A stretch of DNA of 13,482 bases from an uncultured Anaerolineae bacterium. GTDB lineage: Bacteria > Chloroflexota > Anaerolineae > Anaerolineales > UBA4823. The notes below the pieces were generated by a model, which was given only the letters and a program-made list of their open reading frames with translations, searched no databases and was not told where the DNA came from. Each line of letters opens with the position of its first letter. Positions within the stretch are counted from its first letter, which is position 1. A program made the translations under genes and the position numbers. The stretch is from contig CAKZNJ010000156.1 of NCBI GenBank assembly GCA_937129505.1, positions 1 through 13,482 on the forward strand, read 5' to 3'. Shown here one piece after another: positions 7,651 to 13,482 of the stretch.

Positions 7651-8550
7651 ATGAAACGCGCAGTGAGCATCAGCATTGGCTCATCGAAGCGAGATAAAAG
7701 TGTGGAGGTTCACCTATTGGGGGAAACGGTGTTAATTGAACGGATTGGCACAGATGGAGATATGGAAAGAGCTGCAAGGCTCTATCAAGAACTGGATGGC
7801 AAAGTGGATGCTTTTGGGGTTGGAGGTGCGGATTTAGGTGTTATGGTTGACCGCAAATGGTATCCATTGTATTCTGTACAACCTATGGTGCGTTTTGTAA
7901 AACAAACCCCCTTGGTTGACGGCGCTGGCTTGAAAAATTCTTTAGAATATCGCTTAGCACCGTTTATCAATCAACACCTTGGCGAAGTGTTAAAAGAACG
8001 AAAAGCGTTTATCACTGTCGGAGTTGATCGATGGGGCATGGCGTGCTCTTTTGCTGAAAACGGTTATGAGTGCGTGTTTGGAGACATGATGTTTGCTTTG
8101 GGGTTGCCCTTTCCAATTCGGAAGACCTCAACCCTGAAGGTATTAGCTGCAATCCTAATGCCGATTGCCGGCAGGTTACCTTTTGAATGGCTTTATCCGA
8201 CAGGTGAAAAGCAAGAACTCCGCGTTCCGAAATGGGAAAAATATTATCATTGGGCAACGGTGATTGCGGGGGATTGTCATTATGTTAAACGACACATGCC
8301 AGAGCGGTTGGAGGGCAAAACTATTGCCACGAATACAACAACTGCTTCGGATGTAGAATTGTTTCGTCAAGCTGGGGTAAAGTATCTGGTGACCTCAACA
8401 CCAGTCTTGGAAGGTCGTTCATTTGGTACGAATATGATGGAAGCAGCGCTGATTGCTGCAAGTGGGAAAGGGCGGAAGTTGACCATCGAAGAGCTAAATG
8501 AAATACTCGATCAAATCGGTTTACAACCCCAATTACAGGAGTTAAACTGA
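7651..8550 (+). CDS. Conserved protein of the 'quinate 5-dehydrogenase' auto-named family
   Basis: 299 residues from ATG 7651. It resembles a conserved protein of Clostridia and Chloroflexota that databases often call quinate 5-dehydrogenase; I know of no biochemical support for that name. Visible motifs are SIGSSKRD (8-15), RIGTDGD (31-37), FGVGGADLG (55-63), LYPTGEKQE (181-189), ATNTTT (226-231), VTSTP (247-251) and GRSFGTNMMEA (255-265). A classical GxGxxG nucleotide loop is absent. The closest match is VGVDRWGMA (123-131) after a beta strand, followed by GYECVFGD, which looks like a degenerate Rossmann turn. No signal peptide or clear membrane segment is seen. Its stop overlaps the start of the nucleotidyltransferase gene (TGATG), so the two are probably made together and may act on one pathway. 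Whether it is a dehydrogenase at all is open. Confidence 0.75.
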   Translation: MKRAVSISIGSSKRDKSVEVHLLGETVLIERIGTDGDMERAARLYQELDGKVDAFGVGGADLGVMVDRKWYPLYSVQPMVRFVKQTPLVDGAGLKNSLEYRLAPFINQHLGEVLKERKAFITVGVDRWGMACSFAENGYECVFGDMMFALGLPFPIRKTSTLKVLAAILMPIAGRLPFEWLYPTGEKQELRVPKWEKYYHWATVIAGDCHYVKRHMPERLEGKTIATNTTTASDVELFRQAGVKYLVTSTPVLEGRSFGTNMMEAALIAASGKGRKLTIEELNEILDQIGLQPQLQELN

Positions 8551-9341
8551 TGCTTCCCGCAATTGTTGTGGCCGGTGGAATTCCCCAAGAAGGTGAACCC
8601 CTCTACCCTTTATCGAAAGGGACGCATAAGGCTTTACTTTCTATCGCAGGAAAGCCAATGATCCAATGGGTCTTGGAGGCTTTAGAAGATGCCAAGCAGA
8701 TCAGCTCGGTACTTGTTGTAGGTGCACCTCTGCCGCAGGACGTCGAGATGTCCAAAGTGAAAGCCACCATCCCCAATCAAGTCGATATGTTATCGAACAT
8801 ACTAAGTGGGATGAGGAAGTTGCTAGAGTTGGAAGCCAATGCTCACCATGTGGTTTTAGTGTCGTCGGATATTCCTGCAATCACCGGTGAGATGGTGGAT
8901 TGGCTTGTTCACACGACAATGCAAACCGATGAAGATGTATACTACACGGTCATCGAAAGAAAAGTAATGGAAGCCAAATATCCACTCTCTCGCCGTTCGT
9001 ATACCCGCTTGAAAGACATCGAAGTTTGCGGGGGAGATATCAATGTAGTGCGGGCGACTCTGTCAGCAGACAATCATGAGATGTGGAAGAAGATCATCGC
9101 TGCTCGGAAAAACGTCTTCAAACAAGCGGCTTTGATTGGACTGGATACCTTGTTTCTCCTGCTCCTCCGCCAAATTACTCTAGATGATGCAGTGCATACC
9201 GTTGCGTCAAGAATGAAGATTAGCGGGAGAGCGATCATCTCCCCCTTTGCGGAGATGGGGATGGATATTGACAAGCCTCATCAATTTGAGATTGTGGAAG
9301 CTGATTTATTGCAACGGATGAAAGAACGCCAAGGCATATGA
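8550..9341 (+). CDS. MobA-like NTP transferase domain protein with atypical signature loop
   Basis: 263 residues with a GT-A-like nucleotidyltransferase fold. The N-terminal LPAIVVAGG (2-10) and HKALLSIAGKPM (26-37) give the nucleotide site, with K27 as the conserved lysine. D107 in SSDIP (105-109) is the metal-binding aspartate, and GMDIDKP (237-243) provides a second acidic site near the C-terminus. Between AGG and the lysine the usual GxGTRM loop is replaced by a longer segment without the Arg-Met pair (IPQEGEPLYPLSKGT). A family-specific middle part includes ARKNVFKQ (185-192), then a hydrophobic stretch around 193-206 (LFLLLL at 201-206) and GRAIISPFAEMG (226-237). It probably couples an NTP to a phosphorylated acceptor, releasing pyrophosphate; cytidylyl or other nucleotidyl transfer cannot be told apart. 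Molybdopterin guanylyltransferase is unlikely because of the altered loop and the absence of Mo-cofactor genes here. It is coupled to both neighbours by overlaps. Confidence 0.8.
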   Translation: MLPAIVVAGGIPQEGEPLYPLSKGTHKALLSIAGKPMIQWVLEALEDAKQISSVLVVGAPLPQDVEMSKVKATIPNQVDMLSNILSGMRKLLELEANAHHVVLVSSDIPAITGEMVDWLVHTTMQTDEDVYYTVIERKVMEAKYPLSRRSYTRLKDIEVCGGDINVVRATLSADNHEMWKKIIAARKNVFKQAALIGLDTLFLLLLRQITLDDAVHTVASRMKISGRAIISPFAEMGMDIDKPHQFEIVEADLLQRMKERQGI

Positions 9342-9844
9342 GGGGGTGGTTGGAGTGGGATAGAGAGCTAAGCGAGAAAATTCGCATAGCCGAAAACCAA
9401 AAATGGCTGAAACGAGCAGCAGCGGTTTTCGCTCATTCTGGTGACTCATGGTTCTGGTTAATCGGCTTAGCGATGATCGGCTTTCTTTCACCTTCGTATA
9501 AAGCGGTGGCGTTTCTCTACGCAGGCTCTATCCTGATTCTTGCTGTTCTGGTACTAGGAATTAAGTTCTTGATCAAACGAGAGAGGCCGCAAGGAGAGTG
9601 GGGAGCGATCTATCGCCGCACCGATCCCCATTCTTTTCCTTCTGGACATGCTGCCCGTGCAACCATGCTTGCTGTGTTAGGCATAGGATTAGGCCCCCCA
9701 TTATGGGGTATAGCCTTAGCCTGCTGGGCACCGCTGGTGAGCTTAGCACGGGTTGCGCTAGGTCTCCATTACGTGTCCGATATCATCGGCGGAACTGTTT
9801 TGGGTGCCTTGGTGGGTTTACTGACGTTGTGGTGGTTGCATTAG
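9338..9844 (+). CDS. PAP2-family membrane phosphatase
   Basis: 168 residues, a compact integral-membrane phosphatase of the PAP2 superfamily, which removes phosphate from phosphatidate, polyprenyl diphosphate or similar lipids. The three catalytic motifs are present: K76-x6-R83-P84 (KFLIKRERP), PSGH (101-104) and R138-x5-H144-x3-D148. In the third motif the usual Ser before the Arg is Ala (LARVALGLHYVSD). Hydrophobic segments lie near 36-52, 55-78, 107-130 and 149-167, with the active-site motifs at the ends of the helices as in the family. The start ATG overlaps the stop of the nucleotidyltransferase gene (ATGA), and the stop overlaps that of the isomerase gene on the other strand. An undecaprenyl-diphosphate phosphatase role is possible; the operon suggests a lipid intermediate tied to the nucleotidyltransferase product, which is inference. 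Confidence 0.92.
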   Translation: MRGWLEWDRELSEKIRIAENQKWLKRAAAVFAHSGDSWFWLIGLAMIGFLSPSYKAVAFLYAGSILILAVLVLGIKFLIKRERPQGEWGAIYRRTDPHSFPSGHAARATMLAVLGIGLGPPLWGIALACWAPLVSLARVALGLHYVSDIIGGTVLGALVGLLTLWWLH

Positions 9845-10914
9845 GAAAAAGAGAATGGCAACTTCGACAGCTCAACTTTGAAATTCTCCAAGATGTCGAT
9901 GGGAGTGGGGTCAACACCGTATGCAATGGCGAGGTAATAGGCGATGTAGTCCCCTAATAATAGTGCCGTCCAAAGATGAGCGAGGGCGGTATCCCCTTCA
10001 GCATCGATGAAATCGGTGCCTAATCCTTGAAGCATGAACTCTTTTTTGGTCATTTCCAGTCGTTGTTGATGGCGAGGGTGGAGAAAACGAGAGCGCAGAA
10101 AGAGGGCTACAATGTGGGTCAATAACGCCTCTGGGTTTTGGGTGCCGCATAGAGTGTTGTGATTTGCTTCGGGAATCTCATCAAACTCTGCCCATGCTTT
10201 AGCCAGTTCGTTAATCTGGGTCTTCCAACGACGAGCAACCGGTGCAAGAAAACCGGCACCGTAAATGGCGACCCACCTGCCGATTAGTTGACCAGCCATC
10301 CGCTTGGCTAGATTCTGCACAGTAGGAACCTGAGGACTCAGTTTCTCTTGTAGGCTTTCCATTGCTTTAACGGCGCTTTTGAGTTCTTCGCTTGGATCGG
10401 GAATTGTCTGAAGGCGGAATAAGAGCGCTAAGATAAGACTAAAAGAATAACCGACGGCAGCGCGCGGTTGACCGATATACTCATATTTCCATAGAGGGAA
10501 GCTCATCTTTTTTGCCAACTCTGCTAAAGTTCCCCCGGTCGAAATGCCAATTATAGAACAGCGACGCTTTTGGGCTTGCTCGAGGGCAAAGCGCACTTCT
10601 TCCGTATTGCCTGAATGGGAGGAACCAACGACCAAAACAGAAGGGCCTTCTGCCCAAGCCGGCAATTCATAATCCCTTATCAGAGTCAGAGGACACCTTA
10701 GGTGATTCGTCACGTAACTATTTACCAAATCGGCACCGATTGCCGACCCTCCTACGCCTACAATCACGATCTGGCGTAAGGAGTCCATCCTTGGCAATTC
10801 CTGGATCAGCCCAAGCTCCCAACCAACATTTAGTTGATTGGGTAGATGCTGAAGGTGCAACAACATATTTTGCCGATCGTATTGGGGATAAAGTGTTAGG
10901 TCATCAAAGATCAC
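9841..10914 (-). CDS. SIS-domain bifunctional phosphoglucose/phosphomannose isomerase
   Basis: 357 residues with two SIS domains, as in the archaeal/bacterial bifunctional PGI/PMI family that interconverts fructose-6-phosphate with glucose-6-phosphate and mannose-6-phosphate. SIS 1 (about 45-170) has VGVGGSAIG (52-60) and the phosphate loop GSSHSGNTEE (97-106). SIS 2 (about 205-330) has YGAGFLAPVARRW (218-230) and DEIPEANHNTL (245-255), matching the ENxHNE-type active site; the glutamate normally following HN is replaced by Thr. The C-terminus DPTPIDILENFK (335-346) is typical. The start is GTG at 10914, preceded by a strong AGGAGG about 5 nt upstream; no upstream in-frame ATG fits better. 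It lies 74 bp after rsmI on the same strand, so it may be read from that operon or from its own weak promoter. It would supply hexose phosphates for glycan or glycolipid synthesis. Confidence 0.88.
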   Translation of the reverse strand: MIFDDLTLYPQYDRQNMLLHLQHLPNQLNVGWELGLIQELPRMDSLRQIVIVGVGGSAIGADLVNSYVTNHLRCPLTLIRDYELPAWAEGPSVLVVGSSHSGNTEEVRFALEQAQKRRCSIIGISTGGTLAELAKKMSFPLWKYEYIGQPRAAVGYSFSLILALLFRLQTIPDPSEELKSAVKAMESLQEKLSPQVPTVQNLAKRMAGQLIGRWVAIYGAGFLAPVARRWKTQINELAKAWAEFDEIPEANHNTLCGTQNPEALLTHIVALFLRSRFLHPRHQQRLEMTKKEFMLQGLGTDFIDAEGDTALAHLWTALLLGDYIAYYLAIAYGVDPTPIDILENFKVELSKLPFSFS

Positions 10915-10988
10915 CCTCTCCTCCTTGTTTAAAAATAAATTGGTGCTATCTATTTTACCTTCAATTCCTTGAGCACGGAGAAGGTGTC
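10915..10988 (-). other. 74-bp gap between rsmI and the isomerase gene
   Basis: On the minus strand the gap holds an imperfect hairpin at 10984-10958 (CCTTC-TCC pairing with GGA-GAAGG across an 8-nt loop, with a 3-nt bulge). It is followed by TAAAATAG rather than a T-run, so it is at best a weak terminator or processing site. TAAAAT (10957-10952) could be a -10 box but lacks a -35 partner. The isomerase ribosome binding site (AAGGAGGAG) occupies the 3' end of the gap. Confidence 0.3.
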
Positions 10989-11846
10989 TCAGCGTTGGGT
11001 TGTGGAACTTGCTTTTTTAGTGGATGGTTTGGATTGGATGGCTCGATGATAAATTTCCTTACTCTGCCATCCAGAGGCTTTGGCGAGGTGGAGAGATAAT
11101 TCCTTAGCACTCATCCCAGCTTCAAGGTGTTGTTTAATCGCTTTCAGAAGCTCGGCTTCCCCCCATTTGGCGGCAGATAACGGAGCGCCTTCAATCACGA
11201 TGGTGATTTCTCCTCTAGGGCTGGAACTAGAAAAGTATTCAAGGGCTTCGGCGAGGCTGCCGCGCCAAAATTCTTCATGCAATTTCGTGATCTCTCTGGC
11301 AACGACGACCCTTCGATTGCCCAAATTTTCATGTAGACTATAGAGGGTTTTGATCAACCGGTGAGGAGATTCTAGCAGAATCAAGGTGTACGGCAAAGGC
11401 GAGATTGCTTGGAGGGTTCGCTTTTGTTCGGCGACTTTGCGCGGTAGAAAACCTAGATAGAGAAAATGGTTGGTTGGGAGACCAGAGGAGATCAGCGCCG
11501 CAATGGGGGCACATGCACCCGGAATTGGGCTAACACGATGTCCAGCCTTTATGACTGCGTTAACCAGCGCATAGCCGGGGTCATTCAATGCTGGAGTGCC
11601 GCTGTCAGAGACTAAGGCGACATCTCCCTGTTCGAGAGCTTCAAGCAGGAATGGAATTCGGCGGCTTTCATTTTGGTCATAAAGGCTGATCAGGCGACTT
11701 TGAATTTGATAATGGTTGAGCAATTTTTGGGTGACCCTTGTGTCTTCGGCAGCGATCAGAGGAACGCTTTTAAGTACCTCAAGCGCTCGTAGGGTAATGT
11801 CTCCTAGGTTGCCAATCGGCGTGGCGACCAAATAAAGGGTGCTCAT
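10989..11846 (-). CDS. rsmI: 16S rRNA (cytidine-1402-2'-O)-methyltransferase RsmI
   Basis: 285 residues, a SAM-dependent tetrapyrrole-methylase-fold enzyme that methylates the ribose of C1402 in the decoding centre of 16S rRNA. The family motifs run in order: YLVATPIGNLGDIT (5-18), AEDTRVTQKLL (33-43), VSDSGTPALNDPG (79-91), PIPGACAPIAAL (108-119), YLGFLPRK (130-137), LESPHR (158-163) and RGEITIVIEG (211-220). The C-terminal 45 residues (about 228-272) form the short helical domain usual in RsmI, ending in a basic tail (SKPSTKKAS). The start ATG overlaps the stop of the upstream glycosyltransferase (ATGA on the minus strand), so its expression is probably linked to that gene. No oddity in the active-site motifs is seen. 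Confidence 0.96.
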   Translation of the reverse strand: MSTLYLVATPIGNLGDITLRALEVLKSVPLIAAEDTRVTQKLLNHYQIQSRLISLYDQNESRRIPFLLEALEQGDVALVSDSGTPALNDPGYALVNAVIKAGHRVSPIPGACAPIAALISSGLPTNHFLYLGFLPRKVAEQKRTLQAISPLPYTLILLESPHRLIKTLYSLHENLGNRRVVVAREITKLHEEFWRGSLAEALEYFSSSSPRGEITIVIEGAPLSAAKWGEAELLKAIKQHLEAGMSAKELSLHLAKASGWQSKEIYHRAIQSKPSTKKASSTTQR

Positions 11847-13012
11847 GCTGGAAGGGAGGGATTGATGATTGGCTTGGACGGCAATCGTTCAAACAAAATG
11901 CGGGCAATATCCAAGGCTGCGGTTGGCCGTGCTATCCTTTTACAGGCTTCAACCGCTTTTCGATAACTTTGCGGATTTTCTAGCCATTGCTGTAGAGCGT
12001 GGGTCAAGCTTTCGTCGGTGGGTGTCCAGAATCCAACTCCTCGTGAGACGACATAAGAGACGTTGCCATCTTCCTGCCCAGGCAATCTGGCGTAGAGTAA
12101 CATCGGTAAGGCGGCATTAATGGCTTCAGTAATGGTTCCAGGCCCAGCTTTGGTGACCAAAATATCTGCGGCTTGCATGAAATCGGGCATTTCACGCACG
12201 AAACCGTAGATCTTCACCATTTGGTTCCATTTTCTTGCTTCCAAAGAGACTTTGAGCTTTTGGTTTCGACCGCAGACGATCACTAAACATAGGGGCTTAG
12301 GAAAACGGTCAATATTGAGCGCAACCCGCTCCATGGGACCCATTCCCTCACCGCCGCCGACAAGCATTACAATCGGACGGTCCTGAGGCCAACCCATTTT
12401 TTGACGTAGGATTTGCTTTTCTGCTGGAGGTTGGCAAAATCGTTGAGCAACAGGCAAGCCCACGACCATCACCTGATCTTCGCGCAACCCACATAAAAAA
12501 GCTCTCTGGCGAGCTTCCTCAGTTGGCACAATACATAAGTCCACCCGCCGATGGTACCAAAAGGCGTGTGTGGTCACTAGGTCGGTGACTACGGTTATAA
12601 ACGGTGGTCTTCGTTCCCCCAAAGCTCGCAAAATCGGCGCGTTTGCAACGGGGTGTACAGAGACGATCAGATCGCTTGGATGAGATTTGACGAGTTTGCG
12701 GATATTGTGACGGACGAGTGGCCAGGCGCTATCAGCAATCAGCTTAGCCCGCTGCGAGTCATTGCTGATGTAATATCCGAACCCCCATGCTTGCGGCATG
12801 CGTACCATAATTGGGTACAGTTCCGGTAATAGATCGAACGGTTTGGGAGCATATTGCTTAAAGATATCGACCATCTCGGTTTGGATAGCACCATTGTATT
12901 GAAGCTGTAATGCTTCAATGATTGCCTCCGCAGCGCTACGATGACCGCCACCCGTGTCGGAGAATAGAAATAGAATGCGAGCGGGGTCACTGTTGGTGGG
13001 GTGGGACATCAT
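11843..13012 (-). CDS. MGDG-synthase/GT28-like glycosyltransferase
   Basis: 389 residues, GT-B fold. The N-terminal domain has LFSDTGGGHRSAAEAI (16-31), the hallmark of the MGDG synthase/diglucosyl-diacylglycerol branch, then VVTDLVTTHAFW (141-152). The C-terminal donor domain has MLVGGGEGMG (216-225), YGFVREMPDFM (269-279), VTKAGPGTITEA (286-297, nucleotide-sugar site) and LPGQEDGNV (310-318). There is no signal peptide or membrane helix, so it is probably a peripheral enzyme on the inner face of the membrane that moves Gal or Glc from a UDP sugar to diacylglycerol or another lipid; MurG-like activity is less likely. Two adjacent ATGs (13012 and 13009) are both possible starts and neither has a clear Shine-Dalgarno. 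The gene overlaps the DUF951 gene by 26 nt, which suggests translational coupling instead. Confidence 0.9.
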   Translation of the reverse strand: MMSHPTNSDPARILFLFSDTGGGHRSAAEAIIEALQLQYNGAIQTEMVDIFKQYAPKPFDLLPELYPIMVRMPQAWGFGYYISNDSQRAKLIADSAWPLVRHNIRKLVKSHPSDLIVSVHPVANAPILRALGERRPPFITVVTDLVTTHAFWYHRRVDLCIVPTEEARQRAFLCGLREDQVMVVGLPVAQRFCQPPAEKQILRQKMGWPQDRPIVMLVGGGEGMGPMERVALNIDRFPKPLCLVIVCGRNQKLKVSLEARKWNQMVKIYGFVREMPDFMQAADILVTKAGPGTITEAINAALPMLLYARLPGQEDGNVSYVVSRGVGFWTPTDESLTHALQQWLENPQSYRKAVEACKRIARPTAALDIARILFERLPSKPIINPSLPA

Positions 13013-13196
13013 GGGAAACTATCACTTTTTTGAGACGATGGGCAAGCTCACGGCGTGAGAGCAAGACACGCCGACCACAGACTAAACATTGCAAACCGAT
13101 ATCAGCCCCAAGACGGACGATTCGCCACTCGTAACCACCACAGGGGTGAGGTTTCCGTAAGCGCACAATGTCGTCAAGTTGGAGTTGCGGTAACAT
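12987..13196 (-). CDS. DUF951 family small protein
   Basis: 69 residues, the usual length of this family, and recognisable throughout: LDDIVRLRKPHPCGGYEW (7-24), RLGADIGLQCLVCGRRVLL (28-46) and SRRELAHRLKK (47-57). C19, C37 and C40, with H17, could bind zinc, and the basic, compact make-up suggests a nucleic-acid or ribosome-related role, but none is established. Chromosomal genes of this family in Firmicutes often sit near ribosomal or replication genes. The start ATG 13196 follows an in-frame TGA 12 nt upstream and a partial Shine-Dalgarno (GAGAAG). The last 26 nt overlap the glycosyltransferase gene. It is the first gene of the leftward operon, preceded by an extended -10 promoter. Confidence 0.88.
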   Translation of the reverse strand: MLPQLQLDDIVRLRKPHPCGGYEWRIVRLGADIGLQCLVCGRRVLLSRRELAHRLKKVIVSHDVPPHQQ

Positions 13197-13255
13197 TTGA
13201 ACTTCTCATTCGCTTTTTTGGATTTTGTCCTTCACTCCTGAGAGAGACAACCTCG

Positions 13256-13264
13256 ATTATAACA
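13256..13264 (-). promoter_or_regulatory. Extended -10 promoter for the DUF951 operon
   Basis: On the minus strand the sequence reads TGTTATAAT, a perfect TGn-TATAAT extended -10. No -35 hexamer is seen at the 16-18 nt spacing, as expected for this promoter type. The start of transcription would be near 13249, giving a leader of about 50 nt before ATG 13196. Confidence 0.6.
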
Positions 13265-13408
13265 CGTTGGTTTTGCCATCCTTTTTTTCTGTCCTGAAGG
13301 CTGATGACCAAAACAGTCCTATAGACAATGAGAAGAGCGTGTTCTCCCATTTGTTTGAAGGGACTTGATCTGTAAAGGATCGAAACAATGCATGTCAAAA
13401 CCCGAGGA
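13265..13408. other. Intergenic stretch between two divergent promoters
   Basis: No gene is supported here; the minus-strand frame over 13174-13398 shows no family motif. An imperfect inverted repeat with arms at 13349-13359 (CATTTGTTTGA) and 13380-13390 (TCGAAACAATG) lies just upstream of the rightward -10 box, and GATC occurs twice between them. It could be an operator for the rightward gene. Nothing else is recognised. Confidence 0.3.
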
Positions 13409-13417
13409 TGGTATAAT
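13409..13417 (+). promoter_or_regulatory. Extended -10 promoter for the rightward gene at the right edge
   Basis: TGGTATAAT is a perfect TGn-TATAAT extended -10. The best -35-like hexamer (ATGTCA, 13392-13397) is only 14 nt away, too close. Transcription would start near 13424, leaving a leader of about 15 nt that holds the purine-rich AGAGAGG. Confidence 0.6.
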
Positions 13418-13438
13418 CTCCAGAGAGGTAAGATTCAG

Positions 13439-13482
13439 ATGTTGACGAATTTGGATGTATCTACACTTTTAGCCCATCTCTT
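13439..13482 (+). CDS. Start of an unidentified gene, truncated by the window
   Basis: ATG 13439 opens a frame that stays open to the window end (MLTNLDVSTLLAHL). AGAGAGG at 13422-13428, 10 nt upstream, can serve as ribosome binding site, and an extended -10 promoter lies directly before it. Fourteen codons are too few to name a family. Confidence 0.45.
   Translation, partial: MLTNLDVSTLLAHL

Noticed and set aside
8550..9341. Molybdopterin guanylyltransferase (mobA)
   Set aside because: The signature loop is altered, the C-terminal part differs and no molybdenum cofactor gene is nearby.
10958..10984. Hairpin after rsmI as an intrinsic terminator
   Set aside because: The stem has a 3-nt bulge and no T-run follows directly, so it does not meet the usual criteria; kept only as a note.
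10740..11099. 119-aa plus-strand open frame across the isomerase/rsmI gap
   Set aside because: No ribosome binding site or family motif; most of it mirrors the two genes on the minus strand.
13174..13398. 74-aa minus-strand open frame upstream of and overlapping the DUF951 gene
   Set aside because: It runs through the promoter region and overlaps the DUF951 start in another frame; no motif or ribosome binding site.
1..13482. Defence system, CRISPR array, mobile element or tRNA
   Set aside because: Reading both strands I found no direct-repeat array, transposase, integrase, terminal repeats or cloverleaf-like sequence.

Overview
The window is a dense, ordinary-looking bacterial chromosomal segment with about 50% G+C by eye. 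It holds eleven complete or near-complete protein genes, one 5'-truncated gene at the left edge and the first codons of a possible gene at the right edge. I see no rRNA, tRNA, CRISPR array, insertion sequence or phage gene. The gene set (a DUF951 protein, RsmI, an MGDG-synthase-type glycosyltransferase, a SIS-domain phosphoglucose/phosphomannose isomerase, a 'quinate 5-dehydrogenase'-like protein with a MobA-like partner, and a bi-domain oxidoreductase next to a heparinase II/III protein) best fits Chloroflexota, perhaps Anaerolineae. That placement is an inference from family resemblance, not from a search.

Region 1 (1-6549, + strand) is a four-gene operon: an M20-family metallopeptidase (5' end outside the window), a two-domain oxidoreductase (MDR plus Gfo/Idh/MocA), a heparinase II/III-family protein and a GT4 glycosyltransferase. 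All three junctions are 4-nt ATGA stop/start overlaps, so the genes are probably translationally coupled. The last three genes are typical of exopolysaccharide or cell-surface polysaccharide loci; the peptidase is the unusual member.

Region 2 (6546-9844) begins with ilvE (- strand), whose stop codon overlaps that of the GT4 gene tail-to-tail. A divergent AT-rich control region (7494-7650) separates ilvE from a rightward three-gene operon: a conserved protein usually auto-named quinate 5-dehydrogenase, a MobA-like nucleotidyltransferase with an altered signature loop, and a small PAP2-type membrane phosphatase. The last two junctions overlap (TGATG, ATGA). This trio is the best candidate for an undescribed pathway, possibly concerned with a phosphorylated lipid or polyprenyl intermediate, but its substrate cannot be read from the sequence.

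Region 3 (9841-13261, - strand) reads leftward: DUF951 protein, MGDG-synthase-like glycosyltransferase, rsmI and, after a 74-bp gap, a SIS-domain sugar-phosphate isomerase. The isomerase again overlaps the PAP2 gene at their stop codons. An extended -10 promoter precedes the DUF951 gene. A second extended -10 promoter, on the opposite strand, precedes an open reading frame that runs off the right edge.

Genes occupy nearly everything. The only intergenic spaces are 7494-7650, 10915-10988 and 13197-13438.
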